A DNA stretch of 9,725 bases, taken from the NCBI GenBank assembly GCA_903959115.1, contig CAJBVU010000337.1, forward strand, positions 1 through 9,725, in the 5' to 3' direction. Source of the DNA: an uncultured Bacteroidota bacterium. GTDB taxonomy: Bacteria > Bacteroidota > Bacteroidia > NS11-12g > UBA955. The notes beneath the pieces are model-generated. The model made no database searches. It saw nothing but the letters and a program-made list of their open reading frames with translations, and had not been told where the DNA came from. Numbering within the stretch: position 1 is the first letter of the stretch; each line of letters starts with the position of its first letter. Both the position numbers and the translations under genes were made by a program. Positions 1-5,326 of the stretch are shown here, piece by piece.

Positions 1-154
1 GAGTTGGGCTGGGATTATTGGCGATGGTGGATGCGCTTTTGATGGCGGTTGGGGTTGCATCTTTTGCGGTGGTATCGAGGCCTCCGTACTGGGCGATGGC
101 TGGGTTTGCGAGGCCGATGGCGGCGGTGAGGAGGAAGGTGAGCGCACGGAACAT
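1..154 (-). CDS. Secreted protein of unknown function, N-terminal part only
   Basis: Read on the minus strand from an ATG at 154-152, this gives 51 codons before the window ends, so the gene is cut at its 3' side. The protein opens with a classic signal peptide: MFR, a hydrophobic stretch of about 14 residues, then NPAIA with a likely signal peptidase I cut before Gln22. The mature part begins QYGGLDTTAK and continues rich in Thr, Ala, Ser and Asn, with no recognisable domain in the visible piece. The product is therefore probably exported to the periplasm or beyond. The mature start faintly recalls small VirB2/TrbC-like pilins, but no membrane segment is visible to support that. It is divergent from the YceI gene, with 117 bp between the starts. 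GC content is about 61% over this short piece. The reading frame and signal peptide are solid; the function is unknown. Confidence 0.6.
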   Translation of the reverse strand, partial: MFRALTFLLTAAIGLANPAIAQYGGLDTTAKDATPTAIKSASTIANNPSPT

Positions 155-219
155 GTCGGCAATTTACAAAAATCCGGCAGGTCGTTTGTCGAACAGAAAC
201 AATTTTCATCGTTTTGTTG

Positions 220-250
220 TTGTGTATATCAATAAATACAACGACATTTG
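220..250 (+). promoter_or_regulatory. Possible promoter of the YceI gene
   Basis: A TTG at 220-222 is followed 20 nt later by GACATTTG at 243-250, which fits the Bacteroidota -7 element TAnnTTTG at all but the first base. A start of transcription near 256 would leave a leader of about 16 nt. The leader is A-rich and lacks a Shine-Dalgarno motif, as is usual in this phylum. The call is by eye and has one mismatch in the key element. Confidence 0.3.
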
Positions 251-260
251 TTGTAACAAA
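247..260. promoter_or_regulatory. Inverted repeat next to the YceI transcription start
   Basis: TTTGTTGTAACAAA is a perfect 6-bp inverted repeat (TTTGTT / AACAAA) around a 2-bp centre. It overlaps the end of the proposed -7 element and the predicted transcription start, 11 bp before the YceI start codon. That position would suit a repressor site. A 14-bp AT-rich palindrome can also arise by chance, so this is only a candidate. Confidence 0.3.
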
Positions 261-271
261 TAAAAAACGAT

Positions 272-820
272 ATGACAACACAAACATTGGCACAATGGAA
301 CTTAGATCCTACGCACAGCGAGGCACAGTTCAAGGTTAAGCACTTGGTAATTTCTACAGTTACTGGTACTTTCAAGCAGTTCACAGCGTCTTTGCACGCG
401 GCCAGCAGCACAGATTTTTCAGGTGCATCTGTAACTTTCAGCGCTTCGGTTGATTCAATTGATACCAACAACGCGGATCGTGATGGTCATTTGAAGTCGG
501 GTGAATTTTTCGATGCGGCTCAGTTCCCTAGCATTGATTTCAGCAGTACTTCTTTTGAGAAGGTATCTGACAGTGAGTATAACGTGGTGGGTGATTTGAC
601 CATCAAGGGCATTACCAATACGGTTGCTTTGAAGGCTGAGTTTGGTGGCGAAATGGTTGATCCATGGGGCAATCACAAAATTGGTTTTGAGGTAAGTGGT
701 GTTGTGAAGCGCGAGGAGTTTGGTTTGACATGGAGCGCGGTAACTGAGGCAGGTGGTGTTGTTGTTGGAAGCGACGTGAAGTTGATTTTCAACGTACAGT
801 TTGCGCCAGCGCAGGCTTAA
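272..820 (+). CDS. YceI-family lipid-binding-like protein, cytoplasmic form
   Basis: This 182-residue protein matches the YceI family, a lipocalin-like beta barrel whose characterised members hold a long isoprenoid or other amphipathic lipid in the barrel. Family landmarks are clear: LDPTHSEAQFKVKHL at residues 11-25, RDGHLKSGEFFDAAQFP at 70-86, GDLTIKGIT at 107-115, FGLTW at 150-154 and VGSDVKL at 165-171. The length covers one full YceI domain. There is no signal peptide: the family domain begins by residue 11 after MTTQTLAQWN, so the protein is probably cytoplasmic, unlike the periplasmic E. coli homologue. The ATG at 272 is the natural start because it sits just ahead of the domain. The gene is monocistronic, with a promoter region upstream and a strong terminator 21 bp after the stop. 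The ligand cannot be told from sequence; a role in stress or isoprenoid handling is inferred from the family only. Confidence 0.93.
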   Translation: MTTQTLAQWNLDPTHSEAQFKVKHLVISTVTGTFKQFTASLHAASSTDFSGASVTFSASVDSIDTNNADRDGHLKSGEFFDAAQFPSIDFSSTSFEKVSDSEYNVVGDLTIKGITNTVALKAEFGGEMVDPWGNHKIGFEVSGVVKREEFGLTWSAVTEAGGVVVGSDVKLIFNVQFAPAQA

Positions 821-841
821 TAGTTGTTTAATAAATAGTGT

Positions 842-879
842 AAACTGAGGCCGCGCTGCGCGCGGCCTCAGTTTTTTTT
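842..879 (+). terminator. Strong intrinsic terminator after the YceI gene
   Basis: AAACTGAGGCCGCGC at 842-856 pairs perfectly over 15 bp with 860-874 around a 3-nt TGC loop, and a run of eight T follows at 872-879. The GC-rich stem plus T-tract is a textbook Rho-independent terminator. It faces the plus strand only, because the other side lacks a T-run beyond the stem. It lies 21 bp after the YceI stop codon and only 12 bp before the next gene's start codon. Confidence 0.93.
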
Positions 880-891
880 GTTTCTTTGTGT

Positions 892-1929
892 ATGCAAAAA
901 TCGACTGTCCGACAGAATAGCTATCTCCTCCTGTTGGTTGTATTTGGCCTTTTTATTGCCTCGGAGCTGTTGGGTTTTTTGTCGGGATTCCTCGGCGCAC
1001 TTACCCTCTATTTTTTCTTGCGTAAACCCCAAGCCTATCTGGATAAACGCTATAAATTGGGCAATCAAAAATCCACCATTTTTTTGTTGGTTACGAGTTT
1101 TTTGTTGATCGTAGTCCCCGCAGGATTGATCATCGGAGAAGTGACTGCCCGGTTGGCCGATGTAGTATCGCATAGCGAACAGGTATTACAATCAATTAAT
1201 TTGTTTATCACCGAGCAAGAGCAGCGTTTTGGTTTTGAGATTCTCACCGCCGAAAACCTTAAACAGGCTTCTTCGTTTCTAACCGCCGCGGCGACTTCCA
1301 TGGTTGGGGTAATTGCCAATTCATTTGCTACGGTGGCAGTGATGTATTTTGTGCTCTATTTTATGTTACTCAACCGCAGAGCGATGGAAGCCTGGTTTTT
1401 TACCTATCTACCGCTAGAAGATAATCACATCGCCCTCATTGGTAAGGAGCTGAATTCATTGGTGATTTCGAATGCGGCGGGTATTCCAGCTACTGCTTTT
1501 GTGCAAGCCATTCTCGCTGTGATTTGCTATGCGTTTTTGGGTGTCGATGATTTGTTGTTTTGGTTCTGTGCCACCGCCATCGCAGCGATAATCCCACTCG
1601 TGGGGGCGAGTCTTGCTTATATGCCGTTGGCTGTCTTGCAGTATACTTCTGGACATCCTACGCAAGCGTGGGTAGTGTTGATTTTTGGGATTGCGGTGTT
1701 GGGGACAGTTGACAATGTTGTACGTCTATATATTCAAAAGAAATGGGGCGATGCGCATCCGCTGATTACCATTTTCGGGGTGATTATTGGGGTGAATATT
1801 TTCGGGTTTATGGGCTTAATTTTTGGTCCGATACTCATCAGTTTGTTTATCCTGCTGGTGAAAATTTACATGCGTGAGTTTCATGTGGGCGGGATGACTT
1901 TGCCTGGGGATATGGATGTACAACGCTGA
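892..1929 (+). CDS. AI-2E family transporter (PF01594-type permease)
   Basis: This 345-residue polytopic inner-membrane protein has the length and hydropathy pattern of the AI-2E transporter family. Hydrophobic segments lie at about residues 12-43, 63-84, 137-161, 199-248 (two or more spans), 258-275 and 291-327. A hydrophilic stretch at about 85-135 is typical of the family. Family-like motifs are IPLVGASLAYMPLAVLQY at 234-251 and GLIFGPILISL at 308-318. Members variously export autoinducer-2 or act as Na+(Li+)/H+ antiporters, so the substrate cannot be assigned. The ATG at 892 is preferred; an in-frame TTG at 886 adds only two residues. It is followed after 3 nt by the pentapeptide-repeat gene, so the two are almost certainly co-transcribed. 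Oddly, its start codon is only 12 bp after the preceding terminator, leaving little room for a promoter. Confidence 0.88.
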   Translation: MQKSTVRQNSYLLLLVVFGLFIASELLGFLSGFLGALTLYFFLRKPQAYLDKRYKLGNQKSTIFLLVTSFLLIVVPAGLIIGEVTARLADVVSHSEQVLQSINLFITEQEQRFGFEILTAENLKQASSFLTAAATSMVGVIANSFATVAVMYFVLYFMLLNRRAMEAWFFTYLPLEDNHIALIGKELNSLVISNAAGIPATAFVQAILAVICYAFLGVDDLLFWFCATAIAAIIPLVGASLAYMPLAVLQYTSGHPTQAWVVLIFGIAVLGTVDNVVRLYIQKKWGDAHPLITIFGVIIGVNIFGFMGLIFGPILISLFILLVKIYMREFHVGGMTLPGDMDVQR

Positions 1930-1932
1930 ATC

Positions 1933-2502
1933 ATGTCGATTTATCAATACGATCAAAAATTCGAACACATTCTCGCTCTTGAGCATCCGTTTGCTGTGGG
2001 GGAATACGAAGAATGCGTTTTTTCTCACGTCGATTTTGGTTCGGTCAACCTCACCGATTTTAATTTCTCTGGCTGTGTATTTGCGCATTGCAATTTGAGC
2101 GGGGTGCGGTTGGATGGTGCCATTTTGCGCGATTGTAAATTTGAGCATTGCAAGTTGCTGGGGCTTCGGTTCGAGACCTGCAATACGCTTATTTTTTCGG
2201 TGTCGTTCGCGGATTGTTTGTTGGATCATTCCTCGTTTTATCAACTCAAACTAAAGAAAACCCCTTTTTTGCGATGTCATATGAAGGAGGTGGATTTTAC
2301 CGAGGCCGACTTGAGCGAGGTCAATTTTGCAGATTGTAATCTCATGGATGCGCTGTTTGATCGGACCAATTTGGAGAAGGCGAATTTTTCAACGGCACAG
2401 TATTATCGCATCGATCCCAATACCAATAACATCAAAAAGGCCAAATTTTCTTTGGATGGATTGCCAGGGCTATTGACTGCCTACAATATTGAGATTCTAT
2501 AG
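1933..2502 (+). CDS. Pentapeptide-repeat protein of Qnr/MfpA type
   Basis: This 189-residue protein is almost entirely pentapeptide repeats (A(D/N)Lxx type), which fold as a right-handed four-sided beta helix. Central Leu/Phe residues recur every five positions from 30 to 80, and again from 92 to 152 after a 2-residue shift of register near 86-91. Cysteines fill inward-facing positions in 20-residue steps: 28/48/68, 53/73 and 95/115/135. The C-terminus (YYRIDPNTN, then KAKFSLDGLPGLLTAYNIEIL split around 169-189) resembles the end of Qnr-like proteins that forms a dimer module. Characterised Qnr, MfpA and McbG proteins mimic DNA and bind or protect DNA gyrase. Such a role is possible here but not shown, since many pentapeptide proteins have no known function. 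It starts 3 nt after the permease stop, so it is likely translated from the same mRNA. The cytoplasmic location is inferred from the absence of a signal peptide. Confidence 0.88.
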   Translation: MSIYQYDQKFEHILALEHPFAVGEYEECVFSHVDFGSVNLTDFNFSGCVFAHCNLSGVRLDGAILRDCKFEHCKLLGLRFETCNTLIFSVSFADCLLDHSSFYQLKLKKTPFLRCHMKEVDFTEADLSEVNFADCNLMDALFDRTNLEKANFSTAQYYRIDPNTNNIKKAKFSLDGLPGLLTAYNIEIL

Positions 2503-2509
2503 TTGGAGT

Positions 2510-2583
2510 TTTTACAAATGGAAATTCGGGTTTTGCGATTTTCATCCTTGTGAGATGGGGTTTAATGCGCGAAATTTGTAAAA
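2510..2583. repeat. Spaced 10-bp inverted repeat upstream of mazEF
   Basis: TTTTACAAAT at 2510-2519 is exactly the reverse complement of ATTTGTAAAA at 2574-2583, with 54 bp between the arms. The right arm lies just upstream of the proposed mazE -7 element. It could be a pair of half-sites for looping by the antitoxin complex. AT-rich 10-bp matches are common, so it may be chance. Confidence 0.3.
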
Positions 2584-2589
2584 CCTTTT

Positions 2590-2608
2590 GTTGTAACTTT
2601 GTTTTAAC
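2590..2608 (+). promoter_or_regulatory. mazEF promoter -7 element inside two tandem palindromic sites
   Basis: TAACTTTG at 2594-2601 matches the Bacteroidota -7 consensus TAnnTTTG exactly. A TTTG at 2575-2578 could be the -33 element, although its 15-nt spacer is short. The -7 is framed by two GTTnnAAC palindromes, GTTGTAAC at 2590-2597 and GTTTTAAC at 2601-2608. They are 11 bp apart, one helical turn, and abut the mazE ATG at 2609. Binding by the MazE-MazF complex here would block transcription, the usual autoregulation for this family. Transcription would begin almost at the ATG, implying a leaderless or nearly leaderless mRNA. Confidence 0.5.
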
Positions 2609-2872
2609 ATGATTACCGTTAAACTCAGAAACATAGGCAACAGCAAGGGGATAATTATTCCTAAAGAACTATTGGCTTTGTGTAATATGGACGAGGAAGT
2701 AAGCATCGAAATAAAAGGTCAGCAATTGATTGTGAGTAAGGTATCGAGTAAAAGCATCGACTGGGAAAAGGCATTTCACGACTGCGATGCAGAGAATTCT
2801 GCTGAAAGGCGAATTGCCCAAACGTTTACGGATTTTTCAAACACATTTGATCATGAGGAATGGACATGGTGA
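2609..2872 (+). CDS. mazE: MazE-family antitoxin (AbrB-like DNA-binding protein)
   Basis: This 87-residue protein has the two-part MazE design. Residues 3-48 form a swapped-hairpin AbrB/MazE DNA-binding domain, with the signature LRNIGNSKGIIIPKELL at 6-22 and a second strand EVSIEIKGQQLIVSKV at 30-45. The acidic tail from about residue 50 ends FDHEEWTW; in this family such tails wrap around MazF and cover its RNA-binding surface. It is expected to neutralise the downstream toxin and, with it, to repress their shared promoter. The ATG at 2609 starts directly at the domain. Its stop (2870-2872) overlaps the start of the toxin gene, the usual antitoxin-first coupled arrangement. No frameshift or truncation is seen. 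Confidence 0.92.
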   Translation: MITVKLRNIGNSKGIIIPKELLALCNMDEEVSIEIKGQQLIVSKVSSKSIDWEKAFHDCDAENSAERRIAQTFTDFSNTFDHEEWTW

Positions 2873-3198
2873 AAAAGCAATACGATGTGTGGATGATTCA
2901 ACTTGATCCGGCCCTTGGGTCTGAGATTCAAAAGGTGCGTCCCTGCCTCGTGGTTTCGCCCACCGCGTCAAATAATTTCCTGAAGCGCTCAGTAGTTGTC
3001 CCGTTGACATCCACTCGAAAATCATTGCCAACGCGTTTGGATTGTATGTTTCAGAAACGACAAGGCCAGTTGGCGATAGATCAGGTTAGGGCTGTGGACG
3101 ATCAGCGTTTTTTACAGCGACTAGGTAGCATCGACAAGAAAACGGCCCGTGGAACGGCTGATTTATTGATGCAGTTTTTTCGATATCCCACAGAGTAA
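2866..3198 (+). CDS. mazF: MazF-family endoribonuclease toxin
   Basis: This is a 110-residue PemK/MazF toxin, a ribosome-independent endoribonuclease that cuts mRNA at short specific sequences. The fold signature is present: YDVWMIQLDPALGSEIQKVRP at residues 6-26 (in order), VVSP at 29-32, VVVPLTST at 43-50 and AIDQVRAVDDQRF near 70-82. By comparison with E. coli MazF, Glu20, Arg25 and Thr48 correspond to the active-site region, so the toxin looks intact. The cleavage sequence cannot be predicted from this. An in-frame ATG exists at 2860, but GAGGA at 2855-2859 touches it, whereas the same motif sits six bases ahead of the ATG at 2866, which is therefore preferred. It overlaps the end of mazE by 7 bp, supporting coupled translation. 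Confidence 0.92.
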   Translation: MVKKQYDVWMIQLDPALGSEIQKVRPCLVVSPTASNNFLKRSVVVPLTSTRKSLPTRLDCMFQKRQGQLAIDQVRAVDDQRFLQRLGSIDKKTARGTADLLMQFFRYPTE

Positions 3199-3227
3199 GA
3201 CAAGGTTCAGGTGTAATTGGTTTTTTA

Positions 3228-3252
3228 TAGTACTTTGTATTGCATAGTACTA
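3228..3252. promoter_or_regulatory. Inverted-repeat operator for the PadR regulator
   Basis: TAGTACT at 3228-3234 and AGTACTA at 3246-3252 are perfect 7-bp inverted arms separated by 11 bp. The spacer also keeps partial symmetry, with TG at 3236-3237 matching CA at 3243-3244. Half-site centres are 18 bp apart, a plausible spacing for a winged-helix dimer. It lies 24-48 bp before the PadR start codon and covers the likely -33 region, so autorepression is the simplest reading. Confidence 0.7.
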
Positions 3253-3271
3253 AAATTTTAATGTATGTTTG
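3240..3271 (+). promoter_or_regulatory. Promoter of the padR-pspC operon
   Basis: TATGTTTG at 3264-3271 matches the Bacteroidota -7 element TAnnTTTG exactly. A TTG at 3240-3242 lies 21 nt upstream, within the usual spacing range, and inside the inverted-repeat operator. The predicted transcription start falls at or next to the ATG at 3276, so the mRNA may be leaderless. Confidence 0.5.
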
Positions 3272-3275
3272 TGCC

Positions 3276-3668
3276 ATGGATTTGGAAAATACCCAATCGC
3301 AGATGCGCAAGGGGATTTTAGAGTATTGCATTTTGCAGATTATTTCTCAGGGGTCTTGTTACTCATCCGACATACTGGATCGTCTTAAGCAAGCCAAATT
3401 GTTGGTGGTGGAGGGTACTTTGTATCCGTTGCTCACTCGCCTGAAAAATGGGGGATTGTTGAGTTATCGCTGGGAGGAATCCAAATCAGGTCCGCCGCGG
3501 AAATATTTTGAGATCACTGAAACCGGTGCGGAATTTTTGGCCTCTCTGCGGAGCACATGGTCGGAATTGCAGTTTGCCGTAGATTGTGTATCGCGCATCG
3601 CAACGAATCAGACATTGAATCATATCGAAAATAATCAAAATCAAACCACATCAACTCAACAACCATGA
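3276..3668 (+). CDS. PadR-family winged-helix transcriptional regulator
   Basis: This 130-residue protein has the N-terminal winged helix of the PadR family. Residues 9-90 contain MRKGILEYCILQIISQG (helix 1), SSDILDRLKQAKLLVVEGTLYPLL (recognition helix area, split here as SSDILDRLKQ and VVEGTLYPLLTRLKNGGLL), and the wing GPPRKYFEIT. The rest is a short helical dimerisation segment and a polar Asn/Gln/Thr tail from about residue 110. PadR proteins usually repress a nearby membrane-associated gene until an effector or stress is sensed. The ATG at 3276 is chosen over an upstream in-frame codon at 3240, because it starts at the domain and lies downstream of a promoter and operator. Its TGA overlaps the next ATG in an ATGA, so it is translationally coupled to the PspC-domain gene. 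That pairing recurs in Bacteroidota. The inducing signal is unknown. Confidence 0.9.
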   Translation: MDLENTQSQMRKGILEYCILQIISQGSCYSSDILDRLKQAKLLVVEGTLYPLLTRLKNGGLLSYRWEESKSGPPRKYFEITETGAEFLASLRSTWSELQFAVDCVSRIATNQTLNHIENNQNQTTSTQQP

Positions 3669-5305
3669 ACCGAATTATTTCAGCCAACATCAACGGGTTT
3701 GTTTTCCAAATCGATGAGATTGCTTACGACCGATTGAAGCAATATTTGGAATCGCTGCGCCTCCGAATTACTGAAAAGGAAGTATATGACGACATCGAAA
3801 ATCGGATTGCGGAGTTATTTAGTCACATGTTAAATTCGGGGACACCCGCCATTTTTATCAATCAGGTGGAGGATGTCATTGCCCAAGTTGGTTCTGCCGA
3901 ACAGTTGGGCGACGCCATGGATAATTCGGATACGGAGGGAACGGATAGTACAAATGGTGCAGCGGGTACAAAAGGCAATGAGGAATCTAGGGCTTCAGGT
4001 GAACCCAATATGTATGGCAAGGACGGGAAGCGTCTGTATCGCAACGAGGACGATGTTGTGGTCTACGGTGTTTGTAGCGGGATTGCAGCGTATTTTGGAT
4101 GGGATCCAGTGTTTGTGCGGGCGGTTTCTGGTATTTTGGCGGTTGCCTCTTTTGGAACCGTGATTTTGGTTTATATCTTTTTGATGATAATTATTCCAGC
4201 CGCCTCTACACCGGCGGAGAAATTGCAGATGCGGGGAGAGCCGGTAAATTTTGATAATTTGGCGAAGGTGGTGGATCATAATGTTCGCTCTGCTTATGAG
4301 TCGGCCTACGCTAAGGCGATGGAGAGCGTGAATCCCCGCGCGAAGCGCGGGCTGAGTAAAACAGGTAGGCTGCTCGTTAAGGTTCTGGCCGCTTTTGCCC
4401 TTGTGGCCCTGTTTTCCATCATAGTTCCTGGCGTTATTGGTGCAGTGCTTTCTGCCGGTATGATTGCTTTTGTTTTCGATGCCTTTTACGATTATTTCTT
4501 GCTGGGTTATACCTACTTGTTCGGCACCATTTTGGCCATCTTCGCTGTGGTTTTGGTGCCTTTGATTCAACTGATTTACGGCCTCATTCGCATCTTGGTA
4601 AATGGGAAGAAGATGAGTCCCTTCTTGCGCTGGCCGTTGAACCTGGCCTTTTGGATCGCCTTGGTATTTTTAACGGTTAAATCGGTTGAAGTGGGCCGCG
4701 GTTTTTCGACTTCAGCATCGGTGAATTTCGCCAAAACGTGCGAGCAGGTGGATAGCGCAAAAACCATTTCGGTGCGAACAGAAACCGTGCCTTTGAAATG
4801 GGACGGTGAATTAGACGGTCGAGCCCGACAGGAGTTGGACGAGTCTATCAAGGACATTGATGTGGAAGTGACGTTGAATGGACGCGATGGTTACCACGGA
4901 GAGCATGCTTTTTACGATTTGATGGTCAACCGGGCCAGCAACGATGTTTCGTTGACCATCGCTACTACATTGGAGGCAAAACCTTTTGTAACGGTATTCA
5001 AGCGGAGCAGGGGTAGCAGAAAATCGGCCATTACTTACGCGGCGGATTTGCGTTACGATGTGCGATGGGATTCAACTACTTTGGTTTTGCCCGATGTGCT
5101 GATTTTGGGTAAAAATGCGCCATGGCGCAATCCATCGGTGGAAGTGGTGTTGAATCTGCCCATCGGATACAAAGCCAACATCGATCGCAGCTGCAGGGAT
5201 TTGATTTCCTACGTCAACGATCAATACTTAGGACTGGACGATATGGAAAATGGCTATGCAAGGGTGCGGTCTACCGAAAGCGGCGTTGAAATGATTCTGC
5301 CGTAA
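3665..5305 (+). CDS. PspC-domain inner-membrane protein, possible envelope-stress component
   Basis: This 546-residue protein has several parts. Residues 1-82 (NINGFVFQIDEIAYDRLKQYL..., DIENRIAELF at 43-52, VEDVIAQVGSAEQL) match the cytoplasmic N-terminal module seen in Bacteroidota PspC proteins. A polar Ser/Thr/Gly/Asn linker spans 83-118. The PspC domain follows at 119-180, with KRLYRNEDD, VVYGVCSGIAAYFGWDP and one membrane segment at about 156-178. Further hydrophobic segments lie at about 236-272, 283-311 and 324-340. The remainder, 345-546, has no membrane segment and is rich in beta-strand-like stretches, resembling putative adhesin (DUF4097-like) domains. PspC in E. coli is a membrane sensor that regulates the phage-shock response; equivalence here is inferred. 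It overlaps padR by 4 bp, so its amount is probably set by that repressor. A 7-bp GC stem with a GAA loop lies in the coding sequence at 4335-4351. Confidence 0.82.
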   Translation: MNRIISANINGFVFQIDEIAYDRLKQYLESLRLRITEKEVYDDIENRIAELFSHMLNSGTPAIFINQVEDVIAQVGSAEQLGDAMDNSDTEGTDSTNGAAGTKGNEESRASGEPNMYGKDGKRLYRNEDDVVVYGVCSGIAAYFGWDPVFVRAVSGILAVASFGTVILVYIFLMIIIPAASTPAEKLQMRGEPVNFDNLAKVVDHNVRSAYESAYAKAMESVNPRAKRGLSKTGRLLVKVLAAFALVALFSIIVPGVIGAVLSAGMIAFVFDAFYDYFLLGYTYLFGTILAIFAVVLVPLIQLIYGLIRILVNGKKMSPFLRWPLNLAFWIALVFLTVKSVEVGRGFSTSASVNFAKTCEQVDSAKTISVRTETVPLKWDGELDGRARQELDESIKDIDVEVTLNGRDGYHGEHAFYDLMVNRASNDVSLTIATTLEAKPFVTVFKRSRGSRKSAITYAADLRYDVRWDSTTLVLPDVLILGKNAPWRNPSVEVVLNLPIGYKANIDRSCRDLISYVNDQYLGLDDMENGYARVRSTESGVEMILP

Positions 5306-5310
5306 AATTC

Positions 5311-5320
5311 GTAAATTGCC
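5311..5320 (+). promoter_or_regulatory. Possible -7-like element before the M1 peptidase gene
   Basis: GTAAATTGCC at 5311-5320 resembles the -7 consensus TAnnTTTG with one T missing, and a TTG lies about 23 nt further up. The same 10-mer occurs on the minus strand at 158-167, three bases before the ATG of the first gene. This would give the peptidase gene its own short-leader transcript in addition to read-through from pspC. The match is imperfect. Confidence 0.25.
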
Positions 5321-5326
5321 ATACTT

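Noticed and set aside
1..154. Reading the truncated gene as a VirB2/TrbC-like pilin or as foreign DNA
   Set aside because: Only the signal peptide and about 30 mature residues are visible. The resemblance is weak, the GC rise is over a very short stretch, and the signal-peptide context matches the M1 peptidase.
1816..2244. 142-codon minus-strand open frame across the permease/pentapeptide junction
   Set aside because: It lies opposite two genes with clear family motifs, has no recognisable domain, and its composition is what the antisense of those codons gives.
2609..3198. Treating mazEF as a new defence system with its neighbours
   Set aside because: The pair has its own promoter and standard domains. 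Nothing ties it to the pentapeptide or PadR units except adjacency.
4335..4351. CCCGCGC-GAA-GCGCGGG hairpin in the PspC gene as a terminator or REP element
   Set aside because: It has no T-run, lies within a continuous coding region and occurs once. At most it could slow translation in the linker region.
3995..4570. 191-codon minus-strand open frame inside the PspC gene
   Set aside because: It is antisense to the PspC domain and membrane segments. The translation is rich in Asn, His and Gln without any domain, typical of a shadow frame.
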